From assembly GCA_013397695.1 (NCBI GenBank), contig VYZI01000203.1, forward strand, positions 81,426-145,425: a stretch of DNA of 64,000 nt, in the 5' to 3' direction. The notes under the pieces were generated by a model. The model had not been told where the DNA came from. It was given only the letters and a program-made list of their open reading frames with translations, and did not search any database. This document shows positions 1-10,380 of the stretch, one piece after another; the first letter of the stretch is position 1, and each line of letters begins with the position of its first letter. The position numbers and the translations under genes were made by a program. Source of the stretch: Centropus unirufus (lineage: Eukaryota; Chordata; Aves; Cuculiformes; Centropidae).

Positions 1-63
1 GCTTTGTAGCCAATATCTGTCTGAATGCGGTGGAGCTGCCTGTAAAGAGCGTTCAAGGCAGAC
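1..63 (-). CDS. TEKT2: TEKT2 coding exon 9, truncated by window edge
   Basis: Follows acceptor TTGTTCCCAG and reads SALNALYRQLHRIQTDIGY in phase with exon 8. This matches the C-terminal tektin segment between the signature and the terminal region. The rest of the exon and the stop codon lie outside the window. Confidence 0.82.
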
Positions 64-3000
64 CTGGGAACAAGAAGTGAGAAGAGCTGGGTTCGGGCAT
101 GGAGTTTCCTTCCCAAGTTGGACAGGAGAAACCCAGCTTCCTACTTTCTGGCAGCAGCAATCCCCGTGCCGTGGTGTGAATGACTGCATCAGGTATTTCT
201 TGGCAGCCTACGAGCTGCTCCTGAGCGCAGGGCAGGGATGAGCACCCTGGCAGCACCTCTGGTTCTTCCTTTACTTTCCCCCCTTTGTTATTTTTTTTTC
301 CCTTTTGGAACCATCTGTGCCTGGTTGAGGTCAGAGCCAGCAGGAACTGTGGGAAGCCCATTCGGCCTTCCCACCGCACAGACCCCTCGTGCCCTGCCTG
401 CCCCCCCACTGCCCCATCCCACACGATTCCCACTCCTGGTGGGAACAGACACAACTCCAAAATGCAGCTGGTGGTGCTCTGCTCTGCCCCAGGGAGCGCG
501 AGACTTACTGCGCCTCCGCCAGCTTCTGTTGGAGCGCACGGATCGACCCCTCCAGCTGGTGGACCTCATCCGTCAGCCCATCCTGGACCTGCAGGTGGGG
601 AGGGAGGAGGCAGCAGAGGTGAAGGAGGCCGAAGCGATGTTTTACAACAGCCACAGTTCTGTCACTCCCCTTCCAGCCCCGCGGCGGCATTTATTTCCCT
701 GCTTTTCTGGGTGGGATTCATTTTTTTCCATTTTTTTTATTTTTGAGGATCCATTGCTCAGCCACTCTAGTTTTCTCCAAAATGCATCCACCTCTTCCCA
801 CCCATGCAAGACCCATCCCTGTCATCCCCCCCTGGCAGGGAGCGTGCCCTGTGGAGCTGGTACCTCATCCCGGCAGAGCTCCACGGTGGACCGATACGTG
901 CGGGTCTCCAGGCGGGTGTGTGCCACCTTCAGGTCCTGCATTTTCCTCCGAAGGTCTTTCTCCAAGCGCTGGATGTCCTCCTCCATCTCAGCAATCTCCT
1001 CCAGGGTCTAAGGATTAAGATATTCTCTTGAGGGGCAGCCATGGGATAGAGTGGAAAACCGCCCCCATGCATCCTGGGCTCTCAGTGTGGATTCCAACCA
1101 AGGGCCGTGGGCTTCTTGAGTACTGAACCCCTCTGTTCATGCACCAGACTTCTCAGACTGACCGGGCATGGTGGTGTTGGTGTTTTATGACCACAACAAT
1201 CAAGATGAGGGGTGAAATAAAAAGGCCGTTCCTGGCACTGCTGCTGGGAAACACCAAAGCACCAATTTTGATGGCAGCGGGAGGTAGGATGTTGTAGGGA
1301 TCACACAGGTGCCACTTCACACCTCTCGTGTGGACACCACTCTTGGGATAAGTGGCTTTCCACCTAACGAAAGGCCCTTTGGATTCAATTCCCACCCAAG
1401 GTGTGATCTATAAGGAAAGAAGCGACACTCACGTTCTGCTCCTGCCATTTCAGCTCATCGTGGGCTTTCTCCATGTCTCTAATCCTCTTGCGCAAGGCAA
1501 ACTCGGTAGCGACACGCTGAACCTCCATGTCTTTGTTTGTCTGAGGAGACCACGGGCTCCAGTCACACCAGAACCCGTCCCCCTCCCAGCAGACACCAAC
1601 ACGACCACCACACGAGACAACTCCCTGTGGGACGAGCCTAGGAGCACAGCTCGGGGGCTCTGGCAGCTGCCGGGGGTGTGCAGGTCACCCCCCTGGAGCC
1701 AAAAGGCAGGGAACGATGGATGGGTACGCGTCTTCTGGGTTGGGGAGGCTGCTGCAAGCTCCACTTAGCCAAGCTCCCCTTTTTAACCAGATGCTCTTGG
1801 AGCAGCCGGTGCTGTCTTTTCCAAGTTTGCCATCCCCTGGCCACAGCACACAACAGCCCGTTCTCCTATGTGGGATCCAGAACTCCTGCCCCGCTCACAG
1901 CTGATTTACCTGGGCAATGGTGACCAGCGTTGCTTCTCGGAGCAGCGTCGAGGCCTTCAATTCTGCCTCAGCGCGCTCCTTGTTGCATCGGTTGTTCTGA
2001 TCCCACTGATCAAGCGTAGTCGTTCTGTGAACAAACCAGCAGTTCGGGAAATGAGTGCTCGGCCGACAGCTCCAAAGGCACCTCCCGCTGCAGGCGAGGG
2101 GCTCCGCGCAGCGCAGGATGATTCAGGAGGTCTGGAGGTCACAGCCTGTCTGATCTCACCGCTCCAGCTGGAGCTGCTCCCCCCAGGCTCCTGCACTGAG
2201 CCCAGCATCTGCTCAAACCAGGGACAGAGAAAACCATGCCAGGAAATGCCAAGCAAGGAAAAACATGTGGCAGCTCCCCCGTAAGCTGTGCCGAAGGCTG
2301 ACACCACGCTGTGCACTGGGAGTTGTCTGCAGCCCAGCCAGCTCCTCTGGCTTTGTGGTGACAACAGAGATGAGAACTCTCAAAATTCTGTGGCTTCTCA
2401 ATCCGAGAGCCACAGCAAATTCCAGCAGCCAATCCCTGTTCTGAGCTCCCTCTGTAACTGCACCCACCAAGCTGGGACACAGCATGGAAGGATCCCAGGG
2501 CTCTTCCAAGCACCAACACGGGCACACAGGGGCAGGCTCTCCCCTTACCCATTTGGGATCCGCGTTGGGTTGACCTTGAAGGAGATGTTTGGAGAGTTCA
2601 CATTGAGGGAGTGGCACACGCGATCCAATTCCAACGCTTCCGCCTTGCAGCGGCGGTCGCAGCTCAGCTGCTGGTGAGTTTCCTGCAAGAGGCTGCAGAA
2701 AGGGCTGGAGTCAGTGGGAGCACGCAGAGGGGAGAGGCAGCCCGTGATCTCCATCACCACCTCAGTCATCTTTGTCAAGGAAGCGATGAGTGCCCACCCT
2801 CTCAGTGAGCCAGGCCCAGCTTGGTAAAGCAGCGCCCTGGCTCTGCTGCCAGGTGCTGGGCTGAGCTGAGCTCCCCTCGTGCTGTGACCAGCGATGGGGC
2901 AGGGCTGGGAGCTTTCACACCTCCAGGACACTGGTTCATGGAACAAGGCAGGTGGCACAAGAGGTCTATTTGGGATGAAATCTCCTGAGGATGCTTATGA

Positions 3001-4626
3001 AGTCTCCCTTGACGGGCTCTCCCCTACCACCCCCCACAGACCTTGACAAAGGTCTTGGTGCCCCATGGTGACCACGCCTGGCCTGCCTGCCCACCTCCCC
3101 GTGCCATTAGAGGCACATTGAACAGCTGCGGCCCTGCAAGAAGGGCACGGTCTGGTCAAAAGCTGCGTCGTTCTCCTCACCAGAGCTGCTCGAAGGCTGC
3201 GCTCACTCTCTGCTGCAGTTCTTTCTTGGTTTGTTCTATCATCTTCACCTCCTTGTGCAGCTCCACCTCCACGGCGTCCCTCACCACATCGATGGCGCGG
3301 CGGCTCTCACGGAACGTCAGGCACTCGATGGCAACATCCAAAGGCAAGTTCTTTGCCTGGAGAGCACGTTCTGCCATTTCCTTCACCTGGAAGAAGCAGC
3401 CAGCTGGGTGCACGTGGGACCTCCTTCAGGGGTGGGAGGAGGAAAGGGAGGAGAACCCCGGGATGCCCTTGTTAAGAGGACCTTGCACTGCCTGCCTCGG
3501 CAGTTCTGAATCCTTTCAGCAAGTCTGGAAAGAAAATTGGGAGCATCAAACCCATCAGTCCTCTACTCGCGCTATTGGTGTTGGGAACCACACCTCGCTG
3601 AGGGCTCCGGGAGCGGCAGCCTCTGGGATTAGAACTAAAAGAATCAGAGAGATGTCCCACTGCTGTTCTCTCTCCAAAATCAAACCTTTTTGAATGATGG
3701 TATTTACATATTTTCTCATTATCCTTCAGAGCTTTAAAAAAAAAACAACAAACAACCAAACCCACCCAAACCCCAAACACAGGTCCATAAGAAGCCAAGA
3801 ACACCACAGTTGGCTTCCCAGGAGGTAATTCCATCAGGTATGGATCTTGGTACACCCGTGACAGCCCTCCTTGAGCTCCATAAGGGCTTGCCCAGTGCAG
3901 AAGCCAAGCCTCAATTATTTAACATTCCATGTAGAGAGTCGAGGCTGGTTTCCAGCCGTCTGTCCCCCCAGCGTACTTTGGTCAGGGCAGCGATTTCTGC
4001 ATCTAAGTCTGCAAGGCGTTTGTCCAGGTTTTCCTTCCATCTGTTCACGATGGTCATACGGTCAGCCAGGCGGGTTCGGTTATTTTGCTCATCCCATTTT
4101 GCCTGGAATTAGAGGAGAAATGCCATTATTCTTTTTTTAATTGTGATTGTGAAGCCTGTCCTTGTTTTTGGGACTGCCTGGCCTTCCCTTTCCCCCCAAG
4201 GAGCACCAGCCATTGCCATTTGGTCTAATAATCCTCTACGCTCATGGAGAGCACAGAAAACACCACAAGTTGCAACAGAAATGTGAATCCCACCCAGGGG
4301 TTTCATGACCGCACACACACGCGCCTCAGCACATGGGTTTACAGGAAGGAAAGGCACATTTTTAGCAGGTTCTGTACAGGTAAAGCCTCCTCCTATTCCC
4401 TCGCCCAGGTCCAGACGCTCTCCTGGCCTCCTCAGCCAACACAAACTCTCCGGACAAACACAAGGCCCACCTTGTTGTTGGTTTCATTGCGGAGCGCTCG
4501 GGCTTCCTGCCGGACTTGGTGGGAAGCAGAGCGTTGGTGTTCAGCGTCGGCTGAGATGAGCTGGGAGTTGTTGTGCCACTCGGGCAAGGAGAACCGCTGG
4601 CCCGGCTTTGTGCTCAGCGTGGCCAT
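1..4626 (-). CDS. TEKT2: TEKT2, tektin-2 (spliced gene, 3' end cut by window edge)
   Basis: Tektin-2 is a coiled-coil filament protein of ciliary and flagellar doublet microtubules, needed for sperm and ciliary motility. Nine coding exons can be joined with GT/AG sites and continuous phase: 4471-4626, 3977-4102, 3181-3386, 2549-2692, 1910-2024, 1433-1540, 864-1007, 509-588 and 1-63. Together they give about 380 residues of a protein that is about 430 in mammals, so roughly the last 50 residues lie left of the window. The start at 4626 opens MATLSTKPGQRF, a tektin-2-type N-terminus. A tektin signature (RSTVELCRD, family RPNVELCRD) ends at the exon 7 junction. Heptad-rich helical segments run through exons 2-8. 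The gene lies directly downstream of AGO3 on the same strand, as in other vertebrates. No frameshift or stop was found. Which tektin it is rests on recalled similarity and on synteny. Confidence 0.93.
509..588 (-). CDS. TEKT2: TEKT2 coding exon 8
   Basis: 80 nt. Encodes VQDGLTDEVHQLEGSIRAL and QQKLAEAQ. The donor CA|GTAAGT spells a TAA in frame if it is not spliced. A plain reading frame therefore ends here, but the phase continues exactly into the exon at 1-63. Confidence 0.87.
864..1007 (-). CDS. TEKT2: TEKT2 coding exon 7 (tektin signature)
   Basis: 144 nt, phase 0 to 0. Opens TLEEIAEMEEDIQRLEKDL and ends with RSTVELCRDE, the tektin nonapeptide loop (family RPNVELCRD). The two changed positions (ST for PN) are recalled to vary in tektin-2. 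Donor GAG|GTACCA. Confidence 0.9.
1433..1540 (-). CDS. TEKT2: TEKT2 coding exon 6
   Basis: 108 nt, phase 0 to 0. Encodes TNKDMEVQRVATEFALRKR and a heptad-rich tail. Donor AAC|GTGAGT; acceptor TCCTCAG. Confidence 0.9.
1910..2024 (-). CDS. TEKT2: TEKT2 coding exon 5
   Basis: 115 nt. Encodes LDQWDQNNRCNKERAEAEL, a tektin-like helical repeat. Donor CAG|GTAAAT; acceptor TTCACAG. Leaves at phase 0. Confidence 0.88.
2549..2692 (-). CDS. TEKT2: TEKT2 coding exon 4
   Basis: 144 nt. The acceptor TTTCTGCAG at 2693-2694 keeps frame; the nearer CTTGCAG would not. Encodes ETHQQLSCDRRCKAEALEL, then CHSLNVNSPNISF. Donor GG|GTAAGG. Confidence 0.85.
3181..3386 (-). CDS. TEKT2: TEKT2 coding exon 3
   Basis: 206 nt. 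Encodes VKEMAERALQAKNLPLDVA and a following coiled-coil stretch. Enters at phase 0 and leaves after two bases of a codon (TG|). Donor TG|GTGAGG; acceptor TTCTTCCAG. Confidence 0.9.
3977..4102 (-). CDS. TEKT2: TEKT2 coding exon 2
   Basis: 126 nt (42 codons), phase 0 at both ends. Encodes AKWDEQNNRTRLADRM and a following helical segment. Donor AAA|GTACGC; acceptor AATTCCAG. Confidence 0.9.
4471..4626 (-). CDS. TEKT2: TEKT2 coding exon 1
   Basis: Holds the ATG (4626) and the first 52 codons, with the tektin head motif WHNNSQ. The donor is AACAAG|GTGGGC, phase 0. Upstream acceptors at about 4642 (TTTTTCAG) or 4630 (CTTCAG) would join it to a noncoding 5' exon in the GC-rich promoter. Confidence 0.9.
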
Positions 4627-5039
4627 CGCGCTGAAGCAGGGACTGAAAAAGGAGCGCAACATTCTTGGTGTTTACTCATGGAAATGCACCAGAAACGGAG
4701 ATGAACCCACAAACTTGGAAAGCTCCAACCTGGGCGAGCGTCACAGCACGGGGAAGGACAAGGGTGGGTGATCAGAGCAGCCCTCGGCCAGGAGGAAAGC
4801 CCTGCCCACCCCTGTGCCCCTGGAGAACGGAGGGGCTTGCAGAGACAAGGAGCTGCATCAGCTCCCACGGTGCAAATTATGGAGCTTGGACAAAGCGGCA
4901 GATGACGCGTCTGGCCCTGCTTTTGTCGCAGCTGCGGGGGCTGAGCCCGGGGCTGCAGTCCCAGGGGATCCCAAGGCTTTGCAGGAACAGCTCGGTCTGC
5001 AGCCACCGTCCCTGCTAAACCCAGCAGGAGCTGCAGAGA

Positions 5040-5360
5040 CCCCCGGACAGGAGCAGAGCGGCTCTAGAGGGGCCTGCAGCTCCCCAAGACCCCGTGAGGC
5101 AGGGGGAGGGGATGCGGGGCAGACCCAGTCCCGCTCCTCCCGCACCGGGGCTGGACACGGGAAGGGAGCGGAGCCCCGCGGGGCTCGGGGCTCAGAGCCA
5201 GGGAGAGGGCACGGAGGGGCCGAGGGACCCAACCCCCCCGGGGGGAAGGGGCTGCGCGGGGGCCCCGTGCCCGCCCCGGGCTCACCCCGCTCCGTGCCCC
5301 GCTCCTCCCGCCGCCCCGGGGCCGTTGCCAGGCACGCGCGGGGCCGTTGCTAGGGAGGGG
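5040..5360 (-). promoter_or_regulatory. TEKT2: Probable TEKT2 promoter and noncoding first exon (CpG island)
   Basis: A very GC-rich stretch with many CpG lies 0.4-0.7 kb upstream of the TEKT2 ATG. On the minus strand it holds a plausible donor at 5285 (GGGCGG..GGG|GTGAGCC), which fits a short untranslated first exon. Two GTTGC-type elements at 5324-5335 and 5346-5354 look like imperfect RFX X-boxes, the usual control element of ciliary genes. The transcription start itself was not located. Confidence 0.55.
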
Positions 5361-6150
5361 CGGGGGCGGCTCCCGCTCCATCCCCCCTCACCCCCCCCCC
5401 CGGGGCCTGATCCAGAGGGGAGGGCGAGGGGAGATCCTAGGGAGAAATGTTTCACTGGGGGAAAAGGGGGGCAGTGACCCAGGTGGCGCCGGGATGTCCT
5501 TGAAGGGGCTCCGGGGGGGCTCAGATCCTCCCTCAAGTCAAAGAAGCCGGGATGGTGGGGGTGAGGATTCCTGGGATCTCATCCAACCCAACCCCTGCTA
5601 TAGCAGGGGCACCTCCAGCAGCTGCAGAGCCCAGGGCCTGGATCTCTCTGGAGGAAACTCCACGACAGGAAAAAAGTTTTGCCTTTATGTTCACAGGGAG
5701 CTTCCTGGGCTCCAGTTTGTGCCCAGTGCCCCTTGCCCAGTCACTGGGCACCACTGAGCAGCCTGGCCCCATCCTCCCACCCATCAGACACTGACCAGCA
5801 GTGATGGGATCCCCTCTCCAGCTGCTCCTCTCGAGGCTGGATGGACCCAGGGCTCCCAACCTCCCCTAAGAGAGATGCTCCATCCTTCCTGGTCTTTCCT
5901 GAGCTGGGGAGCCCAGAACCAGCCCCAGGACTGCAGCTGGGGCCTCCCTAGGGCAGGACAGAGAGGGAGGAGAACCCCCTTTACCTGCTCCTCACACTCT
6001 TCATGCTCCCCAGGATGCCCTTGGTCTTCCTGGCCACGAGGGCACAAGGCTGGCTCATCTGCACCTCCACCTCCATCCACTCCTGTAAGCCCAACCTTCG
6101 GGGAGAAATTAAAATGATGCAAGGATTAAAAAAAAAAAAGAAATGGGAAG
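5361..6150. other. Spacer between AGO3 3' end and TEKT2 promoter
   Basis: No exon-like reading frame. About 5560-5880 loosely resembles a decayed CR1 fragment (it contains CATCCAACCCAACCCCTGC), but the match is weak. The rest shows nothing recognisable. The short distance means AGO3 termination and TEKT2 initiation are within about 0.8 kb. Confidence 0.4.
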
Positions 6151-6177
6151 CATCAGATATCCATTGCAAAAAAAGAT

Positions 6178-6183
6178 TTTATT
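6178..6183 (-). terminator. AGO3: Distal AGO3 poly(A) signal
   Basis: AATAAA on the minus strand. A T-rich downstream element follows 35-50 nt later (6129-6142 read on minus), the standard arrangement for a strong cleavage site at about 6150-6165. It is the last such signal before the TEKT2 promoter. Confidence 0.55.
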
Positions 6184-7634
6184 TGTCAAATGAATACAGT
6201 TCATTTACAACACCCAACTTGATGGTATCTAAAGCCAGCAGAGATCCAAGGACTGTGGTGTGTGCTATGCACAGTCATACAGACGTTACAGATGCCTACG
6301 AGAGGGAAGGAACAGTGAAAGAAGTTGACATTTTACTGTGCTGGAAAGAAAGCAACTCTTTGCAACAGGTAGAAAATTTTGGCAAGAACAATTGGTCTGG
6401 AAAGGGGGAACGGGCAGAGGACACGGCTTCTGCTTAGCGAGGACATCTCCAAACACACCGGCACGGGGCTTCCCTCCCACCCCCACGGCCGCAATACAAA
6501 GAGGCACACGCGGTCAAGATGGGTAAGTAAAAATAAAGGCTTTTACCAGTTCCTTTGCCATCCGCCTGCAATCTGTTTGTGCAATGGCTCGAGTCACAGC
6601 TCTGTTCCCAGAACAGTTCCCTTTTGCTCTGAACCCCCCCCAGTACCTTCCTGGTGAGAACACATTCCAGCTCCTGCTTAAGCGAAGGTAACACCGAGAC
6701 AAGAGGCGAGCGGTTACCAGCACGGGAGAAAGAACAGGATGCACACTCCGAAGGGAATCTCCATCCACTGGGCTGCTTTGTTACAATTCTGCTCCGAAAA
6801 GGAATCCCAAACAGCACAATATTTTTTTTTTTTTTTTCAGTTTAGACATAGGAGGTTAAATGGGCAAGGTTTATACGCACAACATCGCTTCCAGCAGGCT
6901 CCTACACAAACGGAGCTGGATCACTAGCAGTGTTTATGGCACACACCACGCCACCAGAGCCACCTTCCCAAGTCATTCACACCCGTGGGCTCAGAACTGA
7001 ACGGTACTGACCACCACAAAAGCCTTCCCTTAACACCTGCTGACAACGTTCTCATCTCAGATCAGACACCTCCAGGCCACAGACAGCACGGTTTTAACCC
7101 ACGAGGAACAACCCTTCTTATCCACCAACAGGCAACCTCGGGAAGCTGAACTTACTCCAAGGGAAGGAACCAGGCTGTGAGTGCCAGGGGGAATCTGTAT
7201 CTTGTGAGCCCAAAGCATGGGACCACCCTGCAAAACACAGCTCTGCACCCTGGTGTGGTGGGTCGTAGGGGAAGCCTGGAACAACAAGCCTGGAAAAGCA
7301 ACATTTCAGACCAAAGCCTCCTTCTGCCAATTCTATTGCTGTGCTGAGGCGAGCTTCTCGAAACGGGCCGCAGAACAGAGGCAAAATGCAGCTCTCTAGA
7401 AGCAGGGCTCTCTACAGGCAAACAACATTGTCTCAAGGCTAAGTTCAACACTGAAAACTGCAGAAATTAGAACATTTTGCTGAAGAACAGAAATCCAAGT
7501 CCAAGGAAAACTAAAGATCACAAGAGGAGTCTGATAGATAAAACCCAGTATCCAAAAGAAACTGCTCTTCACTGCAAACAAACTTCACCCCTCGCGGTTT
7601 TCCTCTCACTGAGGGTTTTCAGCATCCCACTTCA

Positions 7635-7890
7635 TAGTCATGGAATGGTTTAGGTGGCAAGAGACCTCAAAGCTCACACAGTTCCACCCCCTGCCATGGG
7701 CAGGGTCACCTCCCACTGGATCAGGTTGCTCCAAGCCCCATCCAACCTGGCCTTGAACACCTCCAGGGATGGGGCAGCCACCACTGCTCTGGGCAACCTG
7801 GGCCAGGGCCTCCCCACCCTCATCATAAAGAATTTCTTCCTAACATCCAAGGAATCCTTCAAAATTCATTTCCCCTGCCAGTTCAAGAGT
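7635..7890 (-). repeat. CR1 LINE 3' fragment
   Basis: Contains the typical antisense CR1 block (GGAATGGTTT..., CCATGGGCAGGG, CTTGAACACCTCCAGGGATG, GCAACCTGGGCCAGGGCCT). The CR1 sense strand is minus. It lies inside the AGO3 3'UTR. Confidence 0.85.
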
Positions 7891-10154
7891 GCTCCTCAAG
7901 CTTCCACTTCACTGGCACACTAAGAGGTTGAAACTTCAAAAGGTTCTTTTAGGTCGAGCATTGCTCCAGCAGGTTTCACTTCACTGTGTCCGAGTGAACG
8001 TGAACCAGCAAGACATGATTTGCTACCAAAGAAACTGGGTTTGAATATATTTAAGAGATTTGCAAGTGTAAGCATAAGTGTATTAGTAACTATTATAATG
8101 ATTAATCTTCTGTACGTAAATGGGTTGTGGACCTGTGATTTATGGGCCAGCACAGCCCTAAACTGAACATTGTCATAGTTTCCTGTATTGCTGGACAGTG
8201 TTATAGTAGGTATTTTCCAACTGCCAAATGTGTTATAAAGACCTGTATTATCCTCAGCAAGGAAAAAAAAACCCTTTTATTTAAATAAACTTGCCGACAG
8301 TCTGCTTTGCAGCAAATGGGTTACCTTAAAAGAAAGCAAGAGGTAACCATGAGCGGAGCAGTCCCAGTGGCTTCCTCGGGCAGAGCTGCGAGGAGATGCG
8401 AGGGAAGGGCGATGGCGCCAAACGGGGCTGCATGAACTGCAGGGGCAGAAGGTGCACAGGTTTGCACCAAGAATTTAGCACCTCCACAACACGACTCCCC
8501 CTCAGGACACCCAAGGCGACACGAACCAGCATCAACATTTTCAAGTTAGGGTGAAGAATGAGGCACCCTAGGACAGAGAGGAGACCCATTTCAGAGCCAG
8601 CGGTCACACCACAGCTCTGGGCTGGATAACTCAGCAGTATCTCAAAACCGCATAAAATATTGAAAAGGTCCTCCATTTTGGTCTGAAAACCCCTTTTTTT
8701 AGCAGCTTTGAGCCCAACCAGCATGTAAGGGCAAAGGCGCCTACTCTTCCGTGGCAGCCACCAGCAGCCTTGCCTCTACTTGTACATCAGGAGGAGAGGG
8801 GGATCTTTTCTCCCCTCGTACCACTTTGCTAACTCCACACCCAAGAGATCCCATGACTTTGCAGGCAGCCACCACTGCCCCCAGCTGCTGGCAAACTGGT
8901 TCCTGAAGAATTCCCTGTGATGTTTCATCTTCATCTCCTCATTCCCACTCAACCAGACGCCTGCACTGCTCCCTGACATTCACTGCACAACATTCTCCAT
9001 GTCCTGACAGCCACCAAACAGGATCCAGGGGAAGAAGCAATGCAGGCTGCAGGAGCACAGGGAAGAGCAAAGACACTACTGGACAGGCAACATTCAAATA
9101 AAGGCAGAATTCATGATTCTCAATAGGTAGAAGTATAGCAAGGTTAAATTGGATTAAAAAAAATTGCAAATCTACCAGGAAGTGTTTGTTTGATGACATT
9201 ACTCTCCAGAAACCACTTATTTTAAAGGCTTCTCATATCTGGGTAGTTCTAATTCACAAATAATTCAGGGCTCACTTTGATTAAGTCATTCAATGCAAAA
9301 CCAATTCCATTCTGACCAAGGACTTCAAGCTGTAAAAACAAGGAAAATAACCATGTTACCAAAGCAAACCCGAGTTTTTCCAGCTTCTCGATCAGAAAAA
9401 GGCACATGCTTGCTCTCAACGAGTCCAACACAAGTAGTACAGGACAACTCAGCTCATGTTTGATGTTCCCTGAAGGGCTTGAGCTGACCACAGCTCACCT
9501 AACATCCACCCATCCCCTACCGAGTGCTCTATTTCCCCAGGGAATTCCTTTCAACGTCATCCCACTACGTCCAGAGCTGAGCCACCTTCCCCACAGCTGC
9601 AGCATCCTCAGCGTGGTGAATTCCACCCAGGCAGCAGGAGACGGATCACGTGTACAGGAAGGAGGAGGTAGGCAAGAGCTGAGGAAGAGCAGAGCAGCTG
9701 TGGTGCTACAGAACTAACTCTCCTGCTGCTGGATTTCTTGGTAGCCAGGCTCACTTCAGCATCACCCGCATCAAAGTCACAACCATGGGAGCAGCTCTGT
9801 TCTATAGATGGGTCAGATGTTGCTCCCTCACCCTTGGCTCTGCTGTTGCAAATAGCACCAGTCTACTGGAACTTGGATCTGTGTTGAATCTGGTCAGGTA
9901 GCCTCAAGGTCAAGATACAAAAGAGAGCGTGAATTGCCAATCAAACCGTTCCAGGCACCGCCAACCACTCCTTGGTGCACTCCTCTAAAGAGCCCAACAG
10001 GCACTCAAAAAAATATAGGAAAAGACTTTTCCCCTTATGTATTGATTTTTGAAGTAGTCACGTGGGGTCTTTTTGGGTAAACCATGGATTAGATACAGTG
10101 TCACAGCTCCAGCAGGGCGAGAGGTTCAGCAGCGTATTTGGCTTTTTCAATATC

Positions 10155-10380
10155 CACAGAATCACAGAATGGTTTGGGTTGGAAGGGACCTCAAAGCCCA
10201 GACAGTTCCACCTCTGCCATGGGCAGGGACACCTTCCCCTGGATTCAGTTGTTCCAAGCCCCATCCAACCTGGCCTTGAACACCTCCAGGGATGGGGCAG
10301 CCACCACTGCTCTGGGCAACCTGGGCCAGGGCCTCCCCACCCTCATGGTGAAGAATTTCTTCCTAACCCCAATACGAAGT
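10155..10380 (-). repeat. CR1 LINE 3' fragment
   Basis: Starts AATCACAGAATGGTTTGGG and carries the same CR1 landmarks as the 7635 copy. It sits inside the AGO3 3'UTR with sense on minus. Confidence 0.87.

Noticed and set aside
238..1011. 257-codon plus-strand frame at the left edge
   Set aside because: It is antisense to TEKT2 exons 7 and 8, which have proper splice sites and tektin motifs.
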